NCBI GenBank assembly: GCA_964582525.1
Contig: CAZOSP010000010.1
Span: forward strand, 1-51,838
Direction of reading: 5' to 3'
Length of the DNA: 51,838 nucleotides
From: BB31 sp964582525
GTDB lineage: Bacteria > Pseudomonadota > Gammaproteobacteria > Beggiatoales > Beggiatoaceae
In this document: in pieces, positions 33,447-42,254 of the stretch
How positions within the stretch are numbered: position 1 is the first letter of the stretch
Layout of the letters: each line of letters begins with the position of its first letter
Notes under the pieces: model-generated
The model's input: the letters and a program-made list of their open reading frames with translations, nothing else
Told to the model about the DNA's origin: nothing
Databases searched by the model: none
Program-made: the position numbers and the translations under genes

Positions 33447-35768
33447 GTGTTTATTGTTCTAAAATTTATGTTTTTTTTGCTATGCTCCAGTACTGCATTT
33501 CTAATTTCTACGCAAGCGGCTGAATACACCAACAATGCCTCTTTGTGTCAGGCTTTGCAGGCTTCTATGCCGCAACGCCCAAGCGATGCGATATTACAGG
33601 ACGCGCTGGCGCATCCTGATTCACTGGTGTATTTAAGCGGCGAACAATTGAATGTCTCGCATATTCCTTCTTTTCATTTCCCCACGTTTGCCCATACGAG
33701 CCTAGAAACACAGGAAAATCAACAAGTTTATGAGTTTTCTGGCAATGTGTATTTGCAACAAGGCTTGCAACTGATCAAAGCGGAAAATCTGCGTTATCAA
33801 ACCAGCGATGGCAAAATTGAAGCGACTGGCGAGGTGCTTTATTGGGATGAGAACTTGCTGGCACAAAGCCCAGAAGTGCATATTAATCAAGATCGTAGCG
33901 GTTTTGCCAAGGATGCAAACTATTGGCTCATTGAACGTAGAGCGCGTGGGCGGGCGGCGCGGATCACGCGGCATGATGATCAGCATATCGAATTGCAACG
34001 GGCAGATTATACAACCTGTGCGGGTGAGCAACCCGCTTGGCAGTTGCGCAGTCGCAAGACGACACTGGATTTAGCCAAGGATGTCGGCGTGGCGCGGGAT
34101 GTGTCTTTGTATCTTGGCAGCTATCCCGTGTTTTATACGCCCTATATTAGCTTTCCGCTCGGCGATCAGCGTAAGTCAGGGTTTTTGCCGCCTAAATTGG
34201 GTTATTCCACCGAGCGCGGCATGGAAATCAGTATCCCTTATTACTGGAATCTCGCGCCTCATTATGATGTGACCTTCACGCCACAGTTCATGACGCGGCG
34301 CGGGCTGCGTTTGGATACCGAAGCACGTTATTTAACGCAGCATTCGCAAGGTATCTGGGAATGGCATTTGATGCCGTCCGATGACAAGTACGAGCGCGAA
34401 GATCAGCGTTATCAACTGAAAGTTGAACATGTTACACAGTTTACGCCGCGTTTTAATGCCGCCCTGCTGTATAACCAGGTGTCGGATAATGACTACTTGG
34501 CTGATTTTAGCAATACCTTAGAAACCAGCAGCACCACGCATTTGACGCGGCAGCTAGTCAGCAGCTATCTAGGCAACGGGTATTTGCTGCAAGCGGGTTT
34601 GCTAGACTATCAAACCTTGTCAGAAAATCCTGCTGCCCGTCCTTATCAGCGTCTGCCGCAAATTATCGCGCAAACCATGCTTCCCGAACAAAGTAACCGG
34701 CTGCACGGCGTAGCAAGTGCTGAATATGTGTATTTTGAGCGCGATTTGCCGGACACCAGCGACTACGCCTTGCCACCCAATCCAACCGGACATCGGCTGC
34801 ACAGCACTTTAAGTCTAGGCTTTCCTTGGCAGCCGCCTTGGGGCTTTTTTAAGCCCAAACTCAGCGGCTATTTGACTCAATACAAGCTGTCTAATCATGG
34901 CGAAAATAATAGCTTGTCGCGCAGTTTGTACAGTGTTAGCACCGACAGCGGCTTGTTTATGGAACGTCAAATGGGTTCTAGCAACTGGCTGCAAACCCTT
35001 GAGCCGCGCTTGTTTTATGTCTTTATTCCGCATAAAGCGCAAAAAAATATTCCTATTTTTGACAGTGCCGAGTACGATTTCTCGTTTGCGCAAATGTTCC
35101 GTGAAAATCGTTTTATTGGCAATGACCGCATTGGCGATGAAAACCGTGTCGCGCTTGCTTTGACTTCGCGTTTGCTGGATGCCACCGATGGCGAAGAGTA
35201 TTTACGCGCCAGCATTGGACAAAGCCACCATTTTACCGATCGCCAAGTGGCTGTGAGCAATGATGCTGATGAACGCAACAGTTCAGATGTTATTGCTGAG
35301 ATTGCCGCACGGATGGCGAAAAATTTAACTGCCAGCCAGACTTTGCAATACGACAGCGACGACCACACAATGGTACGCAGCAGTACCCGTTTGCGTTATC
35401 ACAATATGCACAGCGGGCATACGCTGAATGTGGCGTACCGCTCGCGTAAAAATCTGCGCGAAGATTTAGAACAAACCGATATTTCTTGGTATTTGCCGGT
35501 GAATAAACATTGGAGCGCCATAGGGCGCTGGAATTATTCGTTGGAACATGGCAAAAATTTAGAAACTTTTGCCGGTGTTGAGTACAACAGTTGTTGCTGG
35601 GCGGTGCGTTTAGTCGGACGGCGTTATTTGCAAAACTTGGAAGGCGATTATTCGAGCGGGGCTTTCGTGCAGATCGAACTCAAGGGGTTGGCTGGTTTTG
35701 GACGCGGAACTGGGGAGTTTTTACGTGATTCCATTAGCGGCTTTGAAGATAATTTGGCAAATTACTGA
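33447..35768 (+). CDS. lptD: LPS-assembly protein LptD
   Basis: 773 aa. GTG 33447 is chosen because AGGAG lies at 33433-33437 and the protein then opens with a signal peptide (FIVLKFMFFLLCSSTAFLIS, cleaved after TQAA). Periplasmic OstA domain (EFSGNVYLQQGLQLIKAENL) followed by a C-terminal beta barrel. Four cysteines, Cys34, Cys191, Cys716 and Cys717, match the disulfide set of E. coli LptD. With LptE it inserts lipopolysaccharide in the outer leaflet. It is followed by surA after 17 bp. The 5' end directly abuts the AT-rich cassette, whose insertion probably replaced the native upstream region. Confidence 0.96.
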   Translation: MFIVLKFMFFLLCSSTAFLISTQAAEYTNNASLCQALQASMPQRPSDAILQDALAHPDSLVYLSGEQLNVSHIPSFHFPTFAHTSLETQENQQVYEFSGNVYLQQGLQLIKAENLRYQTSDGKIEATGEVLYWDENLLAQSPEVHINQDRSGFAKDANYWLIERRARGRAARITRHDDQHIELQRADYTTCAGEQPAWQLRSRKTTLDLAKDVGVARDVSLYLGSYPVFYTPYISFPLGDQRKSGFLPPKLGYSTERGMEISIPYYWNLAPHYDVTFTPQFMTRRGLRLDTEARYLTQHSQGIWEWHLMPSDDKYEREDQRYQLKVEHVTQFTPRFNAALLYNQVSDNDYLADFSNTLETSSTTHLTRQLVSSYLGNGYLLQAGLLDYQTLSENPAARPYQRLPQIIAQTMLPEQSNRLHGVASAEYVYFERDLPDTSDYALPPNPTGHRLHSTLSLGFPWQPPWGFFKPKLSGYLTQYKLSNHGENNSLSRSLYSVSTDSGLFMERQMGSSNWLQTLEPRLFYVFIPHKAQKNIPIFDSAEYDFSFAQMFRENRFIGNDRIGDENRVALALTSRLLDATDGEEYLRASIGQSHHFTDRQVAVSNDADERNSSDVIAEIAARMAKNLTASQTLQYDSDDHTMVRSSTRLRYHNMHSGHTLNVAYRSRKNLREDLEQTDISWYLPVNKHWSAIGRWNYSLEHGKNLETFAGVEYNSCCWAVRLVGRRYLQNLEGDYSSGAFVQIELKGLAGFGRGTGEFLRDSISGFEDNLANY

Positions 35769-35785
35769 TTTTAAGGAGTTTTATA

Positions 35786-37099
35786 ATGATAAAAACAGCA
35801 CCTATTGGCAGGCTGGTGGCGGCGGGGCTATTGCTCGGCTTGTGGCTCAACAGCGTACAGGCACGCGAAGAACTGGACAAAATTGTTGCCGTAGTCAACG
35901 AGGACGTGATTACCTTTACGGCACTCAAACACGAAGTACAGTTGGTCGCCAATGAGTTGCGCCGCCGCCAAACCCCTATGCCGCCTATTGATGTGCTGCT
36001 GCCACAGGTGTTAGAGCGGGTGATTATGGACAAGCTGCAACAACAACTCGCCGAGCGTACCGGCATTCGCGTGGATGACAACACGCTCAATGCGACCTTG
36101 CGCCAAACCGCTGCACGTAATGGTTTAAGCCTCGCGGGTTTGCGCGAAGAAGTGCAAGCCAGCGGACAATCTTTTGCCAGTTTTCGGGAAGAATTGCGTC
36201 AACAAATTCAAATTCAACGCCTGCATCAGCGTTATGTAAATAACAAAGTCAATGTCACAGAAGGCGAAATTGACAACTTTATTGCCAACCAAGAACGTCA
36301 AGGCAATTTGCGCCGCGAGTATCGCCTGCTGCACATTTTAATTGCCGTGCCTGAAGCGGCTTCGCCCGAAATCATCGCAGAGAAACAAGCCCGCGCTGAA
36401 CAAATCCTGCAACAACTCAACAATGGCGCGGATTTCAGACAAACCGCCATCGCCTATTCCGACAGCCGCCTAGCCCTTGAGGGCGGCGATCTCGGCTGGC
36501 GCACCAGTGGTCAAATCGCCACCTTATTTGCCGAACAAATAAGCCGCTTAGAAGTGGGCGAGATTAGCCCCATTTTGCGCAATGCCAGCGGTTTTCACAT
36601 TATCAAATTTGACGGCAAACGGGATGGCGAACAAAGCCTTATTACACAAACCAAAGCGCGGCATATTCTGTTAAAAACCAATGAATTGCTTTCCGATAAT
36701 GAAGCACAAAGTCGCCTCTGGCAACTCAAAGAACGGATTGAAGCGGGAGAGGATTTTGTGCAGCTTGCCAAAGTACATTCAGACGACACTACCTCAGCCC
36801 GCGAAGGCGGTGCTTTGGGTTGGGTCAGCCCTAACGACATGGTGCCGGAATTTGAAGAAGAAATGCTTAAACTGTCTGTATCACAAATCAGTGTCCCCTT
36901 CAAATCGCGCTACGGTTGGCACATCGTACAGGTACAAGAACGCCGCGAACATGACAACACCGAACAAGCGCGACGCAGCAAAGCCAATCAGATCATTCGC
37001 CAGCGCAAAATTGAAGAAGAACTGCAAACTTGGTTACGCCAACTGCGCGACGAAGCCTATGTAGAAAACCGTTTAATCAATGACCCCGATCAAACGTAG
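35786..37099 (+). CDS. surA: periplasmic chaperone/prolyl isomerase SurA
   Basis: 437 aa, ATG 35786 with AAGGAG eight bases upstream. Signal peptide (RLVAAGLLLGLWLNSVQA), N-terminal chaperone module beginning LDKIVAVVNEDVITFTAL, then two parvulin domains starting near residues 180 (LLHILIAVPE) and 290 (ARHILLKTNE), and a C-terminal helix. It escorts outer-membrane proteins, LptD among its main clients, to the BAM complex. lptD-surA is a conserved gene order; rsmA and pdxA, which often follow, are replaced here by ispB. Confidence 0.97.
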   Translation: MIKTAPIGRLVAAGLLLGLWLNSVQAREELDKIVAVVNEDVITFTALKHEVQLVANELRRRQTPMPPIDVLLPQVLERVIMDKLQQQLAERTGIRVDDNTLNATLRQTAARNGLSLAGLREEVQASGQSFASFREELRQQIQIQRLHQRYVNNKVNVTEGEIDNFIANQERQGNLRREYRLLHILIAVPEAASPEIIAEKQARAEQILQQLNNGADFRQTAIAYSDSRLALEGGDLGWRTSGQIATLFAEQISRLEVGEISPILRNASGFHIIKFDGKRDGEQSLITQTKARHILLKTNELLSDNEAQSRLWQLKERIEAGEDFVQLAKVHSDDTTSAREGGALGWVSPNDMVPEFEEEMLKLSVSQISVPFKSRYGWHIVQVQERREHDNTEQARRSKANQIIRQRKIEEELQTWLRQLRDEAYVENRLINDPDQT

Positions 37100-37193
37100 G
37101 TCCGAAGCATTTTAACCAATGAGTCTGGTCAAATTTAAGTCAAGCATTTCTGCTAAACTAGGCATCCCTTTTTTTTCAACAACGCCATGTAAC

Positions 37194-38192
37194 ATGTCAC
37201 AAGCCACAGATAACACAACAACAATGGACTTTGCCGATGTGCAGGCATTGATTAAACACGACATGGATGCTGTCAACCTGCTCATCCATCAACGCCTGCA
37301 TTCCGATGTTGTGCTTATCAATCAACTCAGTCACTACATTGTCAACAGCGGCGGTAAACGTCTGCGTCCGCTGCTATTGCTGCTCAGTGCGCGTGCCTTT
37401 GCTTACAGCGACAAGCATCACATCACCCTGGCTGCGGTGGTCGAATTTATCCACACCGCCACCTTGCTACATGATGATGTTGTGGATGCTTCCGAATTGC
37501 GCCGCGGACAACAAACTGCCAACAGCTTATGGGGCAACGAAGCCAGCGTGTTAGTGGGCGATTTTCTTTACTCGCGTTCTTTTCAAATGATGGTTGACGT
37601 GCAGAATATGCGCGTTATGGACATATTATCCGATGCCACCAACGTCATCGCCGAAGGCGAAGTTTTACAACTGCTCAACTGCCATGAACCGAAAACCACT
37701 GAGCAGCAATACCTAGAGGTGATTCGCTACAAAACGGCTAAATTGTTTGAAGCCGCCGCGCAACTCGGTGCTGTCTTAGCCGAGCGTCCAAGTGCCGAAG
37801 AACACGCCATGCAAACCTATGGCAAACATCTCGGCACTGCTTTTCAGCTGATTGATGACGTACTCGACTATAGCTCCGACAGCGACACCATCGGCAAAAA
37901 CATTGGCGATGACCTCGCCGAAGGCAAGCCCACGCTACCGCTGATCTATGCCCTCGAACATGGCACCCAGGTACAACAACAAGTCGTCTATGACGCGATT
38001 AAAAACGGCGGCAAGGAAACTATTACCCAAGTTATTGCAGCCATCCACACCAGCGGCGCACTCGACTATACTACCCAAGTTGCCGCTGGAGAAATCGACA
38101 AAGCATTGCAAGCCATTGAAATATTGCAACCTTCTGTTTATACAGAAGCCCTTATCACACTCGCAAAATTCTCCGTCAGCCGTACCTATTAG
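37194..38192 (+). CDS. ispB: octaprenyl/polyprenyl diphosphate synthase
   Basis: 332 aa from ATG 37194; ATG 37119 and ATG 37224 are alternatives and none has a convincing ribosome site. All-alpha trans-prenyltransferase with both Asp-rich motifs: LHDDVVD (Asp94, Asp95, Asp98) and LIDDVLD (Asp221, Asp222, Asp225), plus GGKRLRPLL and GEVLQL. It builds the side chain of ubiquinone or menaquinone from FPP and IPP. It converges with the M48 protease gene, with stops 23 bp apart. Confidence 0.94.
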   Translation: MSQATDNTTTMDFADVQALIKHDMDAVNLLIHQRLHSDVVLINQLSHYIVNSGGKRLRPLLLLLSARAFAYSDKHHITLAAVVEFIHTATLLHDDVVDASELRRGQQTANSLWGNEASVLVGDFLYSRSFQMMVDVQNMRVMDILSDATNVIAEGEVLQLLNCHEPKTTEQQYLEVIRYKTAKLFEAAAQLGAVLAERPSAEEHAMQTYGKHLGTAFQLIDDVLDYSSDSDTIGKNIGDDLAEGKPTLPLIYALEHGTQVQQQVVYDAIKNGGKETITQVIAAIHTSGALDYTTQVAAGEIDKALQAIEILQPSVYTEALITLAKFSVSRTY

Positions 38193-38215
38193 CCCACGCC
38201 CTTGCTAAGCGACGG

Positions 38216-39121
38216 CTAGGCGACAAACTGCGTTGCTTGCTGATGCCGTTGGAAAAACTCTGATAATGAAAACTCATGCAGGGCTTTAAGGCGATGCACA
38301 ATGTACGGATGGGTTGATAAACGCTCACTCAAACGCGCAATATCATCCCCATCTATGCTTTGATTTTGTGAAAAAAACGCCTCTAAATTCATTTCCTTAA
38401 ATAAATCCTTGCCTATCGCCACCTTGCTCAAAGCCGTCACCGCCGCTTGCAAATCGCCGCAGGCTAACAAGCCGCCGCGATCACAGGTATATTCCGCTTT
38501 GCGCGACCACGCCAATAACACCAAGCTGACCAAATCAGAAACAATCGGAATGCGCAGCGTGTCATTGAGTTGCGTGAATACCAGCCAATGCGTGTGCTGG
38601 CATTTGATATGTGTCATTTCGTGTCCAATAATGGCACATAGCTCGGCATCGCTCATGGCTTCCACCGTAGCCGAATGCAGCACCACGCTTTTGCGCCCAA
38701 AAAATCCTATAGCATAGGCATTAATCAGCGGATTTTGCGTAACAAACACATCCGCTAGCGGCATACATAAGCGTTCGGCAGCTTGCACAGCCAGCCTGTG
38801 AATGCGTGGTAGCTGCTGATCCGTCACCTTCACCGACTGCCCCAGTAATTGCCCTTGGCGAATTTTCACCCAGACAATGCCAAAAATCACCAAAGCTATA
38901 ATCGCGCCCCAAGTCAATCTCAATAACACTATAAAAATCAATGTCATAGCGGCAATACCGAAGGCTAGCGTGGTCTTTTCACCGACCACGCGCAAATCAT
39001 CCGGGCGCACAAAAAATGTGCCGTCCTGCGCCCAAGCTGGCGGCAGCATCAGTCGTTGCCGCCAGTTATAGACAAACCACGCCAAAGCAGAAAAAAGCCC
39101 CAGTATCAGTATCATTTTCAT
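38216..39121 (-). CDS. M48 family membrane metalloprotease (HtpX-like)
   Basis: 301 aa. N-terminal membrane helix, then two more hydrophobic segments (about 53-84), followed by the peptidase domain with the zinc motif HEMTH (167-171) and the third ligand Glu in RKAEYTCDRGGLLA. This last block, AExxCDR, is typical of M48 enzymes that degrade damaged membrane proteins. The C-terminus has the STHPYIVHRLKAL block of the family. Precise subgroup not decided; HtpX proper has a different N-terminus. Single gene on the minus strand, upstream of which lies a family B repeat. Confidence 0.92.
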   Translation of the reverse strand: MKMILILGLFSALAWFVYNWRQRLMLPPAWAQDGTFFVRPDDLRVVGEKTTLAFGIAAMTLIFIVLLRLTWGAIIALVIFGIVWVKIRQGQLLGQSVKVTDQQLPRIHRLAVQAAERLCMPLADVFVTQNPLINAYAIGFFGRKSVVLHSATVEAMSDAELCAIIGHEMTHIKCQHTHWLVFTQLNDTLRIPIVSDLVSLVLLAWSRKAEYTCDRGGLLACGDLQAAVTALSKVAIGKDLFKEMNLEAFFSQNQSIDGDDIARLSERLSTHPYIVHRLKALHEFSLSEFFQRHQQATQFVA

Positions 39122-39158
39122 ATCATCTTTCCTTTCTCGTTCTCATTGCGGGAGTCAG

Positions 39159-39270
39159 GTAAGCGTTCAATCCCCCCAGTAAAAACCTGCCAGGTTTTGG
39201 CGCGGGCTGTGAACGGTTACGGAGCAAGAGCAAAACGCTGGGAGCGGCTGACGGCTACGTCAGCCACGCC
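39159..39270. repeat. repeat family B, copy 3, and a following hairpin
   Basis: 39159-39220: GTAAGCGTTCAA, CCCCCCAGTAAAAACC, a shortened TGCCAGGTTTTGGCG core and GTGAACGGTTAC, matching 21455-21535 with an internal deletion. Then CGCTGGGAGCGGCTGAC at 39237 and the hairpin GGCTGACG / CGTCAGCC, related to 1174-1202. They fill the M48-phaC gap. Confidence 0.8.
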
Positions 39271-41003
39271 TAGTGTTCTAGCACATATAACCCCGGCGCA
39301 TCGCCCAAAACGGGATACTGCTCATTGCCGAGACTAGGCGGAGCTTGTTGGTCGCCGCACTGCTGCGCCAGCCACTGCGCCCAATCGTTCCACCAAGAGC
39401 CGGGTTGCTGCGTTTGCGCGTCTAACCAAGCCTGCGCATCCGTCGCGCCGCTGGCATCGCCCGCCCAATAATGACGTTTGGGCGGATCGACGGGGGGCGA
39501 AATAATTCCCATAATATGTCCCGAACTGGCTAAAACATGGCGTATCGGGCTGTTGAGCAGGGCGGCTTTTTTGAAGGTCTGTAGCCAAGGGGCGATGTGA
39601 TCTTGCTGGGTAGAAACATCGTACAACGGTTGATGAATGCGCGCTAAATCAATCGCTCGTCCGGCAAAATTCAATGCCCCCGCTTGGGCTAATTTGTTGT
39701 TCAAATAAAACTCGCGCAAATAGAAGCCGTGCATCGTTTCAGGCAGGCGCGTACTGTCCATGTTCCAATACAGTACGTCAAATTTGGGCAACTCTTCACC
39801 GTACAAATAATTATGCACATAATAGTGCCAAATCAAGGTGTTAGCGCGTAACATACGGAATGAATCCGCCATCGCTGTGCCGTCCAAATAGCCTTTTTGC
39901 GCCATCAGTTCTTCAATATAACGAACACTGGTTTCGTCAATAAAGGTATCGATTTCGCCGGGGTTGGAAAATTCCACTAGCGTGGTCAAATTTGTCCAAC
40001 TGGCAAACGGATTATCTTGCGTTTCTGCTTCTTCGGCATTTAACCATGCCATCACAGTCGCCAACAATGTGCCGCCGATGCAATAGCCTACCGCGTGAAG
40101 CTGCGGCACTTGCGCAATCTCTTTAGCGACTTTCGCGGCTTCTAGTACGCCTTGCAACATGTAATCTTCCCAACTGATATTGCGCATCGTGGCATCAGGA
40201 TTTTTCCAACTGATCAGAAACACGGTAAAGCCCTGTTTAACCAAGAAGTTAATCATGCTTTTGCGCTCGTTTAGGTCGAGAATATAGTATTTATTGATCC
40301 ACGGCGGCACGAAGAAAATCGGCATATTATAAACTTGCTCAGTCTGCGGACTGTATTGCAGTAACTCAAACAGCGCGCTGCGATACACCACTTTGCCGGG
40401 CGTGGTGGCGAGGTTTTCGCCCACTTGGAAGGCTTCCGTGTTGGTCATGCGGATGGTTTTGAAACGCGCATCTGCCAGCAGATTTTTTAGCCCATGCACC
40501 ACGCTCTGCCCGTTGCTTTCAAAAAATTTGCGAACAGCGACCGGATTGAGCCAAAAGAAGTTAGAAGGCGCGGAGGCATCCAGCATCTGCCGCATCCAAA
40601 AAGTAGCGCGTTGTTGGGTTTGCTCATCACTATCCGGCGTTTCTGCTACCGTATCTTCCAACCAGCGCGTCAGCAGCAAATAATAATCTTTAATCACCGC
40701 CAAATAAGGATTTTCTTCCCACACTGGGTCTTGAAAACGTCCATCGTCAAGGGGGGCTTCGTTGTCACGCTGCGCACCGCAATAACGCTCCCAAGATCGC
40801 CATTGCACCATCCAAGCATCAGCATTAAGCTTCAATAGATGATACGACAGCCATTGCGGATGACTCATCCAAGACTGTTGCACCTGCAAAGTAGCGCGTG
40901 CTACACCAAAGGGATCAGTCATCGCGGTCAAATGTTGCGCAAACTGATAAGGATTTGCCCAGCCTTGTTTTAGCAGAGCTTGATTAAACGCGGAATACAT
41001 CAT
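39270..41003 (-). CDS. phaC: class I polyhydroxyalkanoate synthase
   Basis: 577 aa; ATG 41003 preceded by AGGAG. Alpha/beta hydrolase with lipase-like box GYCIGG, active-site Cys308, Asp468 (QQDHIAPW) and His496 (SSGHIMGI). VPPWINKYYILDLN and FLISWKNP are typical class I blocks, and length fits class I rather than class III, which needs PhaE. It polymerises 3-hydroxyacyl-CoA into storage granules. phaA, phaB and phasin genes are not adjacent. The organism is therefore predicted to store PHA if precursors are made elsewhere. Confidence 0.96.
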   Translation of the reverse strand: MMYSAFNQALLKQGWANPYQFAQHLTAMTDPFGVARATLQVQQSWMSHPQWLSYHLLKLNADAWMVQWRSWERYCGAQRDNEAPLDDGRFQDPVWEENPYLAVIKDYYLLLTRWLEDTVAETPDSDEQTQQRATFWMRQMLDASAPSNFFWLNPVAVRKFFESNGQSVVHGLKNLLADARFKTIRMTNTEAFQVGENLATTPGKVVYRSALFELLQYSPQTEQVYNMPIFFVPPWINKYYILDLNERKSMINFLVKQGFTVFLISWKNPDATMRNISWEDYMLQGVLEAAKVAKEIAQVPQLHAVGYCIGGTLLATVMAWLNAEEAETQDNPFASWTNLTTLVEFSNPGEIDTFIDETSVRYIEELMAQKGYLDGTAMADSFRMLRANTLIWHYYVHNYLYGEELPKFDVLYWNMDSTRLPETMHGFYLREFYLNNKLAQAGALNFAGRAIDLARIHQPLYDVSTQQDHIAPWLQTFKKAALLNSPIRHVLASSGHIMGIISPPVDPPKRHYWAGDASGATDAQAWLDAQTQQPGSWWNDWAQWLAQQCGDQQAPPSLGNEQYPVLGDAPGLYVLEH

Positions 41004-41163
41004 GAGCTTGTCTCCTGTTTTACGATAAAACGCTAATTTTTCTGTATCAGTTTTTTCTAATATTGAGTGTAGCAGAGATTAGCCGACGGGGAGTGCTTGA
41101 CTGCCGAGTCAGCAAAAAAATTTCTCTGCCTAAGCATCGCCAAAAATCTCTCAGAAAGTTAAT

Positions 41164-41191
41164 TTGAAATCACTGCCATAGGGTTTATAAT
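41164..41191 (+). promoter_or_regulatory. sigma-70 promoter of rpoH
   Basis: TTGAAA (41164-41169), 16-bp spacer, TATAAT (41186-41191). The -10 is a perfect consensus and the -35 matches at five of six positions. It is immediately followed by the CIRCE element, which would cover the transcription start. Confidence 0.85.
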
Positions 41192-41196
41192 GGCAT

Positions 41197-41223
41197 TTAG
41201 CACTCACATAAGGCGAGTGCTAA
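41197..41223 (+). promoter_or_regulatory. CIRCE element (HrcA operator) upstream of rpoH
   Basis: TTAGCACTC (41197-41205), a 9-bp spacer, and GAGTGCTAA (41215-41223): an exact match to the CIRCE consensus. HrcA bound here would block the promoter at 41164-41191. It lies 32 bp before the rpoH ATG and will be within the 5' untranslated region. Confidence 0.95.
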
Positions 41224-41255
41224 TCGTCCGCAACAGAACCAGAGGGGCATCAATC

Positions 41256-42119
41256 ATGAGCAACGCTTTAGCACTTAATCTTAACGCAAAACTCAATGTT
41301 TCAGAACAAAGCATCGACAGCTATATCCAAGCCGTCAAAGCCATTCCCACCTTGAGCGAGGTCGAGGAAAAACAATTGACGTTTCGCTTATTTGACGAAG
41401 GCGATGTCGAAGCCGCCAAACAACTGGTCATTTCGCACTTGCGCTTTGTCTTATACATTGCTCAAGGCTATCGCGGCTATGGTCTGCCATTAGCGGATTT
41501 AGTGCAAGAAGGCAATATCGGTTTAATGAAAGCCATTAAACGCTTTGATCCCAATGTCGGCGTGCGTTTAGTATCCTTTGCAGTGCATTGGATTCGCGCT
41601 GAAATTCATGAGTTTATTTTGAAAAATTGGCGCATTGTCAAAGTTGCCACGACGAAAGCGCAACGCAAGTTATTTTTCAACCTGCGCAGCTCAAAAAAAC
41701 GCTTAGGTTGGTTATCCCACGCGGAAGTGCAAAAAGTCGCAGCGGACTTGGGCGTGGCCCCTAAAGACGTGCTGGAAATGGAAAAACGCATGAGCAGCAC
41801 TGACACCGCGTTTGACGCGCCTGCGGACATGGATGACGATGATTTTATTGCCACGCCAGCGGGTTATTTAGAAGACCACCGCTACGACCCCGCCACTATG
41901 GTGGAAGACAACCAGTGGGAAAATCAACAAAGCGAAAAATTGCACGAAGTATTTGCCACACTAGACGAACGCAGCCGCGACATCTTGCAACGACGCTGGC
42001 TTGACGAAGACAGTAAAACAACTTTGCAAGACTTGGCAGACAAATACAAGGTCTCCGCCGAGCGCATTCGCCAAATAGAAAACAGCGCGATTAAGAAAAT
42101 GCGTAAACAGATGATATAA
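41256..42119 (+). CDS. rpoH: RNA polymerase heat-shock sigma factor RpoH (sigma-32)
   Basis: 287 aa from ATG 41256, with AGAGGGGC upstream; the in-frame ATG 41190 would overlap the promoter and CIRCE. Region 2: HLRFVLYIAQGYRGYGLPLADLVQEGN and VSFAVHWIRAEIHEFIL. RpoH box QRKLFFNLR, which distinguishes sigma-32 from other sigma factors, is exact. Region 4 ends AERIRQIENSAIKKMRKQM. It directs transcription of chaperone and protease genes. Control by a housekeeping promoter plus CIRCE suggests that the HrcA and sigma-32 circuits are stacked. A strong hairpin follows the stop. Confidence 0.98.
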   Translation: MSNALALNLNAKLNVSEQSIDSYIQAVKAIPTLSEVEEKQLTFRLFDEGDVEAAKQLVISHLRFVLYIAQGYRGYGLPLADLVQEGNIGLMKAIKRFDPNVGVRLVSFAVHWIRAEIHEFILKNWRIVKVATTKAQRKLFFNLRSSKKRLGWLSHAEVQKVAADLGVAPKDVLEMEKRMSSTDTAFDAPADMDDDDFIATPAGYLEDHRYDPATMVEDNQWENQQSEKLHEVFATLDERSRDILQRRWLDEDSKTTLQDLADKYKVSAERIRQIENSAIKKMRKQMI

Positions 42120-42125
42120 AATATA

Positions 42126-42156
42126 AAGATGCCCTCTCTTTGAGAGAGGGCATCTT
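42126..42156 (+). terminator. hairpin after rpoH
   Basis: AAGATGCCCTCTC / GAGAGAGGGCATCTT forms a long stem with a very small loop, seven bases after the rpoH stop. There is no T-run, so it may be a weak terminator, bidirectional end or mRNA stabiliser between the convergent rpoH and permease genes. Confidence 0.7.
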
Positions 42157-42160
42157 GGCA

Positions 42161-42240
42161 ACTTAAATCCTCTAGGCTCTGAAAGCCTAGACGGTTTACG
42201 CCCGCGTACTTTCGGTGTTATTTTGTAGCTATCTCTAAGC
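42161..42240 (+). repeat. repeat family E, long copy (right-hand partner at 44591)
   Basis: Palindromic CTAGGCT / AGCCTAG core followed by GGTTTA, then GTACTTTCGG, TTATTTTGTAG and TCTAAGC. The same order occurs at 44591-44670 on the same strand, at roughly three-quarters identity by eye. The pair brackets the yajR-permease genes. Confidence 0.65.
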
Positions 42241-42254
42241 CCGCCTAAGCCTGC

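Noticed and set aside
38216..39121. Naming the M48 protease htpX
   Set aside because: HEMTH and AExxCDR fit M48, but the N-terminal membrane layout differs from HtpX, so no symbol is given.
41190..41255. Longer rpoH start at ATG 41190
   Set aside because: It overlaps the -10 box and the CIRCE element; ATG 41256 has a ribosome site and the expected N-terminus.
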